DNA of 64,000 nt, from NCBI GenBank assembly GCA_047621305.1, contig JBLHNB010000002.1, forward strand, positions 75,987 through 139,986. Reading direction: 5' to 3'. Below the pieces are notes generated by a model, which had not been told where the DNA came from, searched no databases, and was given only the letters and a program-made list of their open reading frames with translations. The stretch comes from Colwellia_A sp047621305. GTDB lineage: Bacteria > Pseudomonadota > Gammaproteobacteria > Enterobacterales > Alteromonadaceae. The translations under genes were made by a program, and so were the position numbers. Positions 47,372 through 56,534 of the stretch are shown piece by piece. Each line of letters starts with the position of its first letter. Position 1 is the stretch's first letter.

Positions 47372-48256
47372 ATGTCTCAACACACTGACGAACTAGCTGG
47401 AAAAATTATTGAAGGAAACACGAGTAGGGAGCTTAATAGTATTTCTAAAGGACACCTTGGCTCTGATGGCGATGGGGTCAAATTAACGCGCTTAATCGGT
47501 AATCAAGATCTGAATATGTTAGATCCTTTTTTGCTACTAGATCTTTTTGAATCTGACCAGTCCAATGACTATATCGGTGGTTTTCCTGATCATCCTCACC
47601 GAGGATTTGAAACCGTCACTTATATGCTTGCCGGTAGAATGCGTCATAAAGACAATGCAGGTAATGAGGGGGTTATATCGGCGAATGGTGTGCAATGGAT
47701 GACGGCTGGTAAAGGCATTGTTCATTCTGAAATGCCTGAGCAAGAGTCAGGTTTACTTAAAGGTTTTCAACTTTGGGTCAATTTACCTAAAACCCATAAA
47801 ATGACTGAACCTGCTTATCAAGAGTTTCCTGCTGATAAATTGGCTATGGAATATAATGATGATGGTAGTGAAATTAGAGTCATTTCAGGAACAACTAATA
47901 AGGGAACCACAGGGCCTGTCGTTAATACTCTGGTAACACCAACTTATATGGATGTGCATTTACCGGCAGGCACTATTTTTGAACAAACGCTGCCAATGAA
48001 TGACAATGCATTTATTTTTGTCATCGAAGGCAGTGTCTTGGTTGGAAATAGTGGTCAAGAACTTCAGCAAAACCATCTAGGTATATTATCAAAAGGTGAT
48101 GCAGTAACCATTACCGCATCCTCTGAGAATAACAATTTTTTATTGATTTCAGGCAAGCCACTCAATGAAGACGTCGCTAGGGGAGGGCCCTTTGTCATGA
48201 ATACCAAAGCAGAAGTTATGCAAGCCTTTGATGATTTTCAAAACAATAAGTTTTAG
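47372..48256 (+). CDS. pirin family protein
   Basis: 294 residues, the usual bicupin length, ending FQNNKF. The N-terminal cupin has the metal-binding HPHRGFETVTYM and the downstream His/Glu of GKGIVHSEMPEQ. Bacterial pirins of this kind (for example E. coli YhhW) act as quercetin 2,3-dioxygenases or redox sensors. It is divergent from the LysR gene and part of the same electrophile-type cluster. Confidence 0.92.
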   Translation: MSQHTDELAGKIIEGNTSRELNSISKGHLGSDGDGVKLTRLIGNQDLNMLDPFLLLDLFESDQSNDYIGGFPDHPHRGFETVTYMLAGRMRHKDNAGNEGVISANGVQWMTAGKGIVHSEMPEQESGLLKGFQLWVNLPKTHKMTEPAYQEFPADKLAMEYNDDGSEIRVISGTTNKGTTGPVVNTLVTPTYMDVHLPAGTIFEQTLPMNDNAFIFVIEGSVLVGNSGQELQQNHLGILSKGDAVTITASSENNNFLLISGKPLNEDVARGGPFVMNTKAEVMQAFDDFQNNKF

Positions 48257-48393
48257 GAGTATAAAATCAACTCTCTGATCAATTGCCTTTACGGTAAGCA
48301 AGAAAATAACTTAGCTATAAAAGTCGAGCATCGACCTCAATGGGAGCAAGATCTAACATTGCCACCAATAGAAGCATTAATATTTATGGCATA
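48257..48393 (+). other. open frame after pirin, in phase with it
   Basis: The frame continues after the pirin TAG for about 44 codons, ending ALIFMA then TAG at 48391-48393. It looks mildly coding (KVEHRPQWEQDLTLPP). The pirin itself is complete without it. Perhaps the remnant of another gene; no ATG with a ribosome site is evident. Confidence 0.2.
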
Positions 48394-48470
48394 GTATTTT
48401 TTAATTAAATTTTTGGGTGCGGAAAGACAGGTGGAACTCCATTTCGGGTAATAACACAGATTACGTCACC

Positions 48471-48520
48471 CATAATACCTCCAAGTAACAACAACCTTCT
48501 GATTGTAGTTTAGTGATTTA
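48471..48520 (+). repeat. short dispersed repeat, copy 1
   Basis: About 50 bases aligning at roughly 75 percent with 50679-50729. Non-coding; see the second copy. Confidence 0.5.
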
Positions 48521-48648
48521 TCCCATCACGTTATGGTGGAAGCATAATATTCATCTAACCAATACCTAAATGATGCATTGTTAATTAATCTGAACTCTGG
48601 ATAAAAGAGAACGTTGAGCAAGTGCTGCTTATCGAGAGTTGAGGTTAC

Positions 48649-49020
48649 TTACACGTGCTGATCTATTAGAATTGAATTACCATCAGGATCTTTAATAGCG
48701 AAACTTGAAGGGCCAATTTCCCCAGTAATAGATTGTTCTATTATGTTGACACCTTGAGCCTCAAAATCTTTTAAAAGTTCTCTAATGTCTGTAAATGACG
48801 CTAATGTTTTATAATCTTTGTCCCAACCCGGATTGAAAGTCATTATATTTCCTGTAAACATGCCATGAAACAAACCTATAGTATGACCATCATTTTTTAG
48901 TATCAACCAATTTTGAGATTGATCTCCGCCAACTATTTCAAAACCCAATTTTTGATAAAATACTTTTGACTCTTCGATGTTATTAACCGATAAACTTACT
49001 GAAAACGCACCTAATTTCAT
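48649..49020 (-). CDS. VOC (glyoxalase/bleomycin-resistance fold) family protein
   Basis: 123 residues from the ATG at 49020, which has an AAGGAG site 6 bases upstream; the frame opens 9 codons earlier without one. VOC fold motifs: SLSVNNIEESKVFYQKLGF and the end SFAIKDPDGNSILIDQH. It probably binds a small molecule or metal; glyoxalase activity is not assured because the N-terminal metal His is replaced by Ser. Monocistronic. Confidence 0.85.
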   Translation of the reverse strand: MKLGAFSVSLSVNNIEESKVFYQKLGFEIVGGDQSQNWLILKNDGHTIGLFHGMFTGNIMTFNPGWDKDYKTLASFTDIRELLKDFEAQGVNIIEQSITGEIGPSSFAIKDPDGNSILIDQHV

Positions 49021-49324
49021 TTTACACTCCTTGTTTGATTTCAACACTAACGAGCTTTTATATTACTTGACCATTGCAACAGCCTTTATTTTTAATTACC
49101 TGAAATAATTAGGCTAACAAATACATGACCTTACCGAGACAGCCGTTTAGCACAGTCTAAATAAAGTTATTTTCTTTAGTTATTTACTCGTTTTGGAAGG
49201 GGTGGCGCGGGTTGTCATCTTTAGCCTTCCTTTGCACTATTGGCTCTATCATGGTGTTTTAGTTTACCTCTTTTTAGACCTTTTTCAATACAAACGAATT
49301 GAAACTGTCGTTTTTTTCAACCGA

Positions 49325-49387
49325 TAATTAATACAGGTAATTAATACAGGTAGTTAACGCAGGTAGTTAATACACGCAATTAACAGG
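49325..49387. repeat. 13-bp tandem repeat, about five units
   Basis: Units TAATTAATACAGG (twice, exact), TAGTTAACGCAGG, TAGTTAATACACG and a shortened CAATTAACAGG. Lies in the gap between the VOC and glutaminase genes, 35 bases from the next tandem array. Confidence 0.85.
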
Positions 49388-49421
49388 TGTTATTATGAGA
49401 GGCTTAATCGTAGCAATTCAC

Positions 49422-49477
49422 GGTTAATGGTTAATGGTTAATAGTTAATGGTTAATGGTTAATAGTTAATGGTAAAT
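49422..49477. repeat. 7-bp tandem repeat, eight units, running into the glutaminase gene
   Basis: The units are GGTTAAT (five copies), AGTTAAT (two) and GGTAAAT, 56 bases in all. The array crosses the glutaminase stop (49466-49468), so the last codons and stop lie in the repeat. Unit length is not a multiple of 3, so a change of copy number inside the coding end could alter the tail. Confidence 0.9.
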
Positions 49478-50398
49478 GGATAAGCCGAGTTCTTCCGCAA
49501 TACCTTCTACGAGTTTCATCCCAACCACTGAATTACCATAGCTGTTTAAAGGTGGGCTCCATGTACAAATTACGCCATAGTTAGGCACAACGGCAATGAG
49601 GCCACCACCCACACCACTTTTAGCGGGTAAACCTACAGAAAAAGCAAACTCTCCAGATTGATCATACATACCGCTGGTTGATAATATGGCATTAACACGA
49701 TGAGCATCTTTTGGACTACAGATTATTTTTTTTGAGTTAGGGTCAACGCCTTTATTGGCTAAAAAAAGTAAACTTTTTGCCAACTGTTGACAACTCATAG
49801 CAACAGAGCATTGAGTAAAGTAATGACTTAATACATCGGGAATTTCAGCTTCTATATTACCGAAACTCTTCATTAGATAGGCTAGGGCAGCATTACGGTT
49901 ACCATGTGCTAGTTCAGATTGATAAACTTGGTTGTCCACACGGATAGTCTCAGTAGCAGCGAGATTTCTTACAAAGCTTAAAAAGGCGAGTTTACTTGCT
50001 GAAAAATGGCTTGTTAACACATCAGAAATCAACAAAGCACCAGCATTTATAACTGGATTACGTGGTACACCTTTTTCCCACTCTAACTGAATAATAGAGT
50101 TAAAAGGTTGACCAGAAGGTTCCATTTTTACTCGTTGCCATAACGAATCACCTACGCGGTTCATGGCCATGACCAAACCAAAAACTTTAGAAATACTTTG
50201 AATAGAAAAAGGTCGTTGATAGTCACCTGCACCGACAACATTGCCGTCAATCGTGGCCACCGATATTCCTACTAGATCAGGCTTTACCTTGGCTAGTGCA
50301 GGAATATAGTCTGCTACTTTACCTTGTAAAAAAGTATCGCGCTGAGTAAGGAGTAGCACCTCTAATTTTTCTTGTAAATCAACAATATTTTTTTTCAT
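49466..50398 (-). CDS. glsA: glutaminase
   Basis: 310 residues, the usual length for the serine-dependent beta-lactamase-like glutaminases (E. coli YbaS/YneH, 308-310). Catalytic Ser-x-x-Lys in SIQSISKVF; NPVINAGALL and KSGVGGGLIAVVP are family hallmarks. It hydrolyses glutamine to glutamate and ammonia in the cytosol. No neighbour suggests a pathway. Its 3' end overlaps a 7-bp tandem repeat. Confidence 0.95.
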   Translation of the reverse strand: MKKNIVDLQEKLEVLLLTQRDTFLQGKVADYIPALAKVKPDLVGISVATIDGNVVGAGDYQRPFSIQSISKVFGLVMAMNRVGDSLWQRVKMEPSGQPFNSIIQLEWEKGVPRNPVINAGALLISDVLTSHFSASKLAFLSFVRNLAATETIRVDNQVYQSELAHGNRNAALAYLMKSFGNIEAEIPDVLSHYFTQCSVAMSCQQLAKSLLFLANKGVDPNSKKIICSPKDAHRVNAILSTSGMYDQSGEFAFSVGLPAKSGVGGGLIAVVPNYGVICTWSPPLNSYGNSVVGMKLVEGIAEELGLSIYH

Positions 50399-50473
50399 GT
50401 AATTATTTGATGTTTGACATGCTTAATAGCCGACCATTATGCACAATCTAAATCAGAGGTATAGTCTTTAATA

Positions 50474-50632
50474 TATACTCGTACTCATTGAAGATGCAGG
50501 TTTTGATCCGTCTAAAACCTCAAATACTGCGTTGCATTCAATCCTAATAGCCCACTATTACTTAATCATGCATCTTGTAGCTAAAATTTTAGCCATGCTC
50601 AAAATCACGCATCTTCAATGACCACGGGTATA
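50474..50632 (-). repeat. interspersed element family 1, copy B (inverted)
   Basis: 159 bases, opposite in orientation to copies A and C and highly similar to C. Both inverted ends are present (CATTGAAGATGC and GCATCTTCAATG). Confidence 0.9.
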
Positions 50633-50678
50633 GGTAGGGTCAAATGAGTCTTTTAAAATAAAACAGAGCCTTACTGTC

Positions 50679-50729
50679 CATAAGATTTCCAAGCAATAAC
50701 AACGCACTGATTATAGTTTTAATGAATTA
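50679..50729 (+). repeat. short dispersed repeat, copy 2
   Basis: About 50 bases matching 48471-48520, with shared blocks TCCAAG, AACAAC and CTGATT. The rest of the 50399-50816 gap holds family 1 copy B and no gene. Confidence 0.5.
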
Positions 50730-50816
50730 ATTATTTAGTAAAAACCCTTTTTAAAAAAATGGTTTGCTAGGTTGTTACTCACTTGTATTATATGGGTATT
50801 TCGTTAATGCAGGTGT

Positions 50817-51635
50817 TTATTTAGAGTCAAGGTGCTTTATAGTAAGCAACTGAGTAAGCTGCTCAATTTTCGCCTCTAATGCCTGTATATCCTCTTTGGT
50901 TGCTAATACTTGATTTGTTTTTCCTTCTTCTTCGTGCATTATTTGCATTGCATCAACGATAATACCGATAAATAAATTGAGTACGGCAAAACTCGTGATG
51001 ATAATGAAAGGCACAAAAAACAACCAGGATAACGGGAAATATTCCATCGTTGGACGCACTATACCCATCGACCAACTCTCTAATGTCATCACCTGGAATA
51101 AGGTATAAGCAGAAGCGCCAATACTACCAAACCATTCTTGCATATTAGCATCAGTGTGATTGCCAAATATTTTAGTGACTAATACCGCAGAAACATAAAA
51201 AATAATGCTTAATACGCCAATTACTGAAGCCATGCCAGGTAAAGAGTGCCCTAAAGCGCCAATAACGCGACGCATTTGTGGCACCACTGAAAGTAACCGT
51301 AATACTCTTAATATTCTAAAAGCACGCAATACAGACAAAGCACCACTACTGGGCACCCAAGAAATAGCCACAATAATAAAGTCAAACCAATTCCAGCCGG
51401 AGCGGAAAAACTCACCTCGATAAACGGCTAGTTTTAGTAGCAGTTCCAGCGTGAACGTCACTAATATTACATTATCAATTAGATGCAAGGCGTCGGCATA
51501 GCGTTCGCCAAAGTCTGTGGTTTCTAAGCCTAGGGTAATGGCATTAAATAAAATAAGGGCGATCAGGAAACGTTGAAAATTTTTGCTTTCAACAAATGTT
51601 TTTAGCAAGCTATCTTTAATGGCAATTGATGACAT
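50817..51635 (-). CDS. bacterial voltage-gated cation (sodium) channel, NaChBac type
   Basis: 272 residues. Six membrane helices: S1-S3, an S4 with repeated Arg every third position (RAFRILRVLRLLSVVPQMRR), then the S5-pore-S6 unit. The selectivity filter TLESW (FQVMTLESWSM) is that of bacterial Nav channels. The last 30-odd residues (EGKTNQVLATKEDIQALEAKIEQL in part) form a coiled coil that holds the tetramer together. It likely carries Na+ in a marine bacterium, perhaps for motility or pH control. Monocistronic. Confidence 0.93.
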   Translation of the reverse strand: MSSIAIKDSLLKTFVESKNFQRFLIALILFNAITLGLETTDFGERYADALHLIDNVILVTFTLELLLKLAVYRGEFFRSGWNWFDFIIVAISWVPSSGALSVLRAFRILRVLRLLSVVPQMRRVIGALGHSLPGMASVIGVLSIIFYVSAVLVTKIFGNHTDANMQEWFGSIGASAYTLFQVMTLESWSMGIVRPTMEYFPLSWLFFVPFIIITSFAVLNLFIGIIVDAMQIMHEEEGKTNQVLATKEDIQALEAKIEQLTQLLTIKHLDSK

Positions 51636-52005
51636 GGAAAGTTCTCTAAGGGCTATTATATCAAGTGGATTAACCAGATTGGTAGTAAAGGTAAATTAAG
51701 AGGTTATTAATAACCATTATAATTGAAGCACCGTTATATTACCTTGATTATATAAGGGTTGTTTTTCGTTGGTTTTTGTCTCTGTCAGATTGATCATAAA
51801 TTTAATAGCATTGGTGTTAGAGATGAAAATTCAGTGGTTATTTATGTAAACCTGAACACTTTAGCCATATTTTAAATTTTACCCGCTACGTATACTAACC
51901 GTAATTAGAAAACAGATAGATATTTAAAAATATTTGTCCTTTAGCTAAAGACAAATAAAGGTGGCGTTAGCCGCGAACAATAATCAATATTAATTAGGAT
52001 TTGTA
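51636..52005. other. intergenic region with a near-palindrome
   Basis: 370 bases upstream of a PEP-CTERM gene. ATTTGTC (51932-51938) and GACAAAT (51950-51956) flank a TTTAGCTAAA core. This may be a regulatory site. No gene. Confidence 0.4.
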
Positions 52006-52653
52006 ATGATAAAGAAAAGCACGCTAGCCCCCTATTTTATGATGCTTATAATTATATTTACCGCCTCAAAGGCAAATGCTGGAATAATCAACTTAGTTGA
52101 AAATGGTAGTTTTGAAGATCTTGGTACTTCAGTTGCTTTAGGTGGTTATGGTTCAAGATCTACTTGGCAAATTTATTCATCAATTTCTGATTGGCAGGCA
52201 AGTCAAAACGTAGAGATTTGGTCAAATAATTTTATTGTTCCTGCATATGATGGTAATAGAGTGCTTGAATTAAATGCTCACCGAGGTAATGTGAATGGAA
52301 AATTCTCAATTTATCAGTCTTTAGTTACGAATATAGGTCAAACATATGAATTAACATTTGCTGGGCGTCGCCGTCAAGCGAACTCTGATGAAAGTTTTTC
52401 GGTCAGTATTGGTGGCTTATTTGACTCAGTGCATAACCAAACATCGGGTCAATGGAATGAATACCGCTATCAATTTACCGCATTATCCGCTTTATCTACT
52501 TTGACTTTTACTTCACTTGACGGTGGTCGAGATGCAACGGGTAATGTTTTTGATGATATCAGAGTAACGGCAGTTCCTGAACCCTCAACACTTGCTATTT
52601 TTGCATTGGGTATGATTGGCTTAGCGTCTCGTCGATTTAATAAAAAATCTTAA
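52006..52653 (+). CDS. PEP-CTERM sorting domain protein (DUF642-like body)
   Basis: 215 residues. Signal peptide about 1-25 (ending ANA). The body begins NLVENGSFED, then ISDWQASQNVEIWS and NRVLELNAHRG, the pattern of DUF642/galactose-binding-like extracellular modules. The end is a full PEP-CTERM signal: VPEPSTLAIFALGMIGLASRRFNKKS in part, with PEP, helix and Arg-rich tail. Sorted by an exosortase located elsewhere. A terminator follows. It joins the gene at 295 as a second exosortase substrate in the window. Confidence 0.88.
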   Translation: MIKKSTLAPYFMMLIIIFTASKANAGIINLVENGSFEDLGTSVALGGYGSRSTWQIYSSISDWQASQNVEIWSNNFIVPAYDGNRVLELNAHRGNVNGKFSIYQSLVTNIGQTYELTFAGRRRQANSDESFSVSIGGLFDSVHNQTSGQWNEYRYQFTALSALSTLTFTSLDGGRDATGNVFDDIRVTAVPEPSTLAIFALGMIGLASRRFNKKS

Positions 52654-52662
52654 TTTTTATTA

Positions 52663-52695
52663 ATAGCACACTATTCCTATCCTATGGTGTGCTAT
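52663..52695 (+). terminator. hairpin after the PEP-CTERM gene
   Basis: A perfect 9-bp stem, ATAGCACAC (52663-52671) and GTGTGCTAT (52687-52695), 15-base loop. Genes converge here, so it may serve both. Confidence 0.6.
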
Positions 52696-52706
52696 CAACA
52701 TAGCCG

Positions 52707-53864
52707 TTAATCAGCATTAAAAATTTGCGTTTTAATGAGAAAAAAATCTTGAATGTTTAACAATTCAGCCTTTTCAGCCAACTCATTGAAATCTACATCT
52801 CCCTTGGAAAATGCATAGAGACAAGACAACATAAACAAAATCAATTCATCTTGTTTACTCGCGGTTGTCTTTTGTTGACTGACTTTATCTAAATGGGTTA
52901 ATTGTTTAATTAAGCCCGCCTCAATATGCCATAAAGACAGCATTAACGAAGATATAGAGTAAATGCTGCTACCTATAAACTGCTTAACATGGTTATTAAG
53001 AGAGCTTAACTCGTCTATGCCTAACAACGAATGCAGCATTAATTGATAATTATTTGTTTTTTTGTGGCTTAAGAGAAAAATACCTAATAAACCAAAAGTA
53101 AGTATCTGTTCGGTTAATGCAATATCTAGTTTAATAGTAAAACCAGCCGACTTACGAATTTGCTTGAAAAAGGTAGGCGCGATTATAAATGCTTTTGTAT
53201 ATTGCTCAATAATATTGGGTTCTACATGCTCTTGCAGTGCATCTTTTACCGCATAAACAACCGCTAAATTTAGCACAGTGTTTATACCCAAATTTCGACT
53301 TATTGCTTGATGAAGGGTCTTAGGTGTATAACCATAAATAGCTTTACTTGCTAGTCCCATCACACGTCCAAAAAAAATAGGGTCTTGTTCAATGACTTTT
53401 ACAACTCTTTCTAGATCAAGACTATCATTATCTCTTTCTTGTAATAATTGCCTACAGCTCTCCGGCATTGGCGGCATGTCTTGAGCTATTTTTGTTAAAT
53501 TATCTTGGCTACCGGTAGCGTTTCCTACTTTTGCTAAATTACGAAATTGTGACGGCCTAAGACCAAATTTACTTTGAAAGGCACGTTCAAAAGTAGCACG
53601 TTCAGCATAACCAAGCTTCATTGCCAAATCATCAATTTTCACTTGATTGGTTAATAAGGCTTGCACACAGAGCTCATTTAAAAATTTACTTTGAATATGT
53701 TTGAAGCTGGTTTCTTCTTGGACAAGTTTTCGCCTAAAAGAACTTTTGCTCATTGCCAGCTCGAACGCACATTGCTCAATAGTCAATGTAGTAGGAAAAT
53801 CACATTTATTTAATAATGCAATTGTGGCCTCTGTTAGCTTAAATGATTGTTTACATTTATCCAT
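52707..53864 (-). CDS. AraC-type helix-turn-helix fused to an HDOD domain
   Basis: 385 residues. Residues about 20-110 are an AraC/XylS-type DNA-binding domain (AFELAMSKSSFRRKL for the first helix-turn-helix, LAMKLGYAERATFERAFQSKFGLRPSQFR for the second in part). From about 125 on it reads as an HDOD domain (MPPMPESCRQLLQ, VVKVIEQDPIFFGRVMGLASKAIYG), a non-catalytic relative of HD-GYP used in signalling. The AraC unit is at the N-terminus, the reverse of most AraC proteins. Target genes are unknown. Monocistronic. Confidence 0.8.
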   Translation of the reverse strand: MDKCKQSFKLTEATIALLNKCDFPTTLTIEQCAFELAMSKSSFRRKLVQEETSFKHIQSKFLNELCVQALLTNQVKIDDLAMKLGYAERATFERAFQSKFGLRPSQFRNLAKVGNATGSQDNLTKIAQDMPPMPESCRQLLQERDNDSLDLERVVKVIEQDPIFFGRVMGLASKAIYGYTPKTLHQAISRNLGINTVLNLAVVYAVKDALQEHVEPNIIEQYTKAFIIAPTFFKQIRKSAGFTIKLDIALTEQILTFGLLGIFLLSHKKTNNYQLMLHSLLGIDELSSLNNHVKQFIGSSIYSISSLMLSLWHIEAGLIKQLTHLDKVSQQKTTASKQDELILFMLSCLYAFSKGDVDFNELAEKAELLNIQDFFLIKTQIFNAD

Positions 53865-54212
53865 TGCAGCAGATATTTATGGCGGTTTTCCGTTGATACA
53901 TGTATGCCCTTTGATGATGACGTAAACAATTACTTCACACGTAATACCACCGAATATAATGAAAAATTTAAAGGGAAATCACAATATTCGATAAAATGAG
54001 AAGCATTTTTGATTTAAATAGTAAAACATGAGAAGTCATCACTTACAACAATAATAAAGTTTTATTACAATAGGTTAAGGATTTTAATTATTTATAAATC
54101 GAGTGGTATTACGATGGTTTTTATTTTTAAATGGCAAAATAACCACTCGTTTATCATTTAGATAACGTCTCTGTATGACCGCAAAAAGTGAACAGTAAAT
54201 GTTACTTACCCG
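53865..54212. other. intergenic region, no gene seen
   Basis: 348 AT-rich bases upstream of the AraC-HDOD gene and downstream of the esterase gene. No clear terminator or operator found by eye. Confidence 0.3.
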
Positions 54213-55151
54213 TCACTTAAGAAAATCACTAAATAATTGATAACACTGCTCACATTCATCTTCTACTAAGCTCTGTAATAGCATAAATGCATGAGGCATA
54301 TGCTCAAAATGATGAGACTTAACGCGCACGCCAGCATTTATTAATGCTTGTTGATAAGCCAATCCTTCATCTCGAAGTGGATCACAGCCTCCTGTAATTA
54401 TCAGGGTTTCGGGAATTTTATCAGTGATACAGCCAAATAACGGTGAAGCAAGCTTTACTTGTTCACTGTCTAAATTTTTATGTTGAAAATACGCTTGGAA
54501 ATACCATTTGATTTTGTCTTGTTCAAGCAAAAAACCTTGGCCATTCTCTGTGATGGAAGCACCACTCATTGTATAATCAACACTTGGATAAATAAGTATT
54601 TGCTTATCTATTTTTATCTCGTTGTTGGTTAAGCTCTGCATTGCTAACGTAGTACAAATTGCACCACCAGCACTGTCACCCACAATATATAATTTAGCAC
54701 CATAGTTTAAGCCATTCAGTAGTTGCTTATAATTCACTAGTAGCTGCTGACAATCATCAATGCCCAGCGGATAGGGGTATTCTGGCGATAAGCGATAATC
54801 TACACATATCACAATACAATGGGTGATTTTTGCTAACTGACGGCTGATCGGATCATATAAATCAATGCTGCCACACATATGCCCGCCGCCATGAAAATGT
54901 ATTAACACCGGTAAAGATTCTTGTGGAGAGGGGTGATAAATACGTACCGGTATTTTATGGCTTTCATTGGTTAAATATTTATCTATAACCAATGAAATAT
55001 GAGGGCTTTTAACTAGAAAGGCAGATAAATTATTTAGCCCTGCTCGCACTTGCTCAGCACTAAAAACCAGATTTTGTTGTTTTACTTGAGCAATGGCCTC
55101 ATTAACTTGTGCTAAAAAGGGGGCTAGTTTTGGCGAGATCACTCCGCGCAT
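54213..55151 (-). CDS. alpha/beta hydrolase of the hormone-sensitive-lipase family
   Basis: 312 residues, the size of E. coli Aes. Oxyanion motif HGGGHMCGS, nucleophile Ser in GDSAGGAI, catalytic Asp in TGGCDPLRDEG and His in HMPHAFMLL. No signal peptide; a cytosolic esterase of short acyl esters is expected. It overlaps the end of the MFS gene by 13 bases, so the two form an operon: import and hydrolysis of one ester-like compound is a fair inference. Confidence 0.9.
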   Translation of the reverse strand: MRGVISPKLAPFLAQVNEAIAQVKQQNLVFSAEQVRAGLNNLSAFLVKSPHISLVIDKYLTNESHKIPVRIYHPSPQESLPVLIHFHGGGHMCGSIDLYDPISRQLAKITHCIVICVDYRLSPEYPYPLGIDDCQQLLVNYKQLLNGLNYGAKLYIVGDSAGGAICTTLAMQSLTNNEIKIDKQILIYPSVDYTMSGASITENGQGFLLEQDKIKWYFQAYFQHKNLDSEQVKLASPLFGCITDKIPETLIITGGCDPLRDEGLAYQQALINAGVRVKSHHFEHMPHAFMLLQSLVEDECEQCYQLFSDFLK

Positions 55152-56341
55152 AGGTCGCTTTCCTTATTTGATGGTTTGGTTTCTGTTGGACCCGTTTCTG
55201 GTAGAAAGAAACTACCAATAAAAAAGGTGGTACTTATCACTGAAATTAGAATAAAAGAAGCGGTGTAATCGTCGGCATTAATATCGACGAGCTTTCCAAA
55301 AAACCATAAAACAATTGTTGATACTGAATAACTAATCGAATAAAAAAGGCTAAAAACTACGGTTATCCGTTGACCTGTCATTTTAGGTAATTCATGTGGA
55401 ATAGACACTAAAGCCGTAACAGGAAAGAATATAAAAAACCCTAAGACCATCGCAGATATTGTTTGTATTAGGGGATGAGTACTGAACGATAATCCCATAA
55501 TGGTTAACACGATAATAGCACCAGACCAACGAATAACAGGAAGCCGCAAAGGCATTTTTTTACTGTAAATTATTCCTGCTAATGTGCCGATAATGCCAAA
55601 ACCGATCACCCACTTACTTTGGCTAATACCGGCTTTAGGATAAAAGGTAAATAAACAAATATAAAAAGCTAATAAACCTGAATAGGTTAGGCCATAAATC
55701 CAATTAAATTTATCTTTGATACCATCGAGGTAACTGTAATGCTTCAGTGTTTTATCAGACGATGTTTGGCTATTTTCTGACGGTTCAAATTTCACCAATA
55801 ACCATACAACAGTGCATAACAAGCTCGCAAGAGAAAACGTAATTAAGCTTATTTTCCAACTGCCTGTTAGTTGGTTTATCGCGTTCATTTGCCATAAAAT
55901 TATGCCGGTACCAACATTAAAAGCCACCGCATTTAAGCCATTGATCACAGGGCGTTCATGTGCAGAAAAGCAAAGCATCACAATAGGATTAAAGTAAACG
56001 ATCATAAATGCACCGCCTAAGCCCATTAAAAAACGGCTTAATAACAGCAACTCGTAGTTAGGCGAAAAAGGGGTTAACAGCCCAATGGTAATTAATAAGC
56101 CCGCTATAAAAAAGGCATATTTAATGCCTACTTTTAGAGCCAACCAAGCCGCAGCAAAAGTACCAACTATTTTGGCAATAGTGACCATGCCACTGATAAA
56201 ACTGGCCGAGGCTAAACTATCCACCTGCATCGACGACATAATTTGCTGCATACTTGCTGCGCCACCTACCCACGCCATTGCAAAAAGTACATAGCTAATA
56301 AAAACAATAGCTTCAATCAAGTATTTGTTACTAATTTTCAT
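55139..56341 (-). CDS. MFS transporter
   Basis: 400 residues, twelve predicted helices. The segments RFLMGLGGAFMIVYFNP and the loop after helix 2 (AWLALKVGIKYAF) fit the MFS pattern. Likely substrates are unknown; the coupled esterase suggests an ester or its product. It is divergent from the large kinase gene at 56535 with 193 bases between. Confidence 0.88.
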   Translation of the reverse strand: MKISNKYLIEAIVFISYVLFAMAWVGGAASMQQIMSSMQVDSLASASFISGMVTIAKIVGTFAAAWLALKVGIKYAFFIAGLLITIGLLTPFSPNYELLLLSRFLMGLGGAFMIVYFNPIVMLCFSAHERPVINGLNAVAFNVGTGIILWQMNAINQLTGSWKISLITFSLASLLCTVVWLLVKFEPSENSQTSSDKTLKHYSYLDGIKDKFNWIYGLTYSGLLAFYICLFTFYPKAGISQSKWVIGFGIIGTLAGIIYSKKMPLRLPVIRWSGAIIVLTIMGLSFSTHPLIQTISAMVLGFFIFFPVTALVSIPHELPKMTGQRITVVFSLFYSISYSVSTIVLWFFGKLVDINADDYTASFILISVISTTFFIGSFFLPETGPTETKPSNKESDLCAE

Positions 56342-56534
56342 ATACGGTAATTTTTAATCAAGGAAATTATTACCATGTAGATTACAGTACGAAAGCGGGT
56401 AAATAACTACTACCTTAGTGCACTACAATACTAGGACTAGCGTGCTATGCTGTCGGTTTCCTCATAAAATAATAATAACTACATAAACGCTATAAGCTAG
56501 ACAAGCTATGTGGTACTTACAGGTAAGGTGATTT

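Noticed and set aside
49422..49477. CRISPR-like array
   Set aside because: Units are only 7 bases and contiguous, with no spacers and no cas genes.
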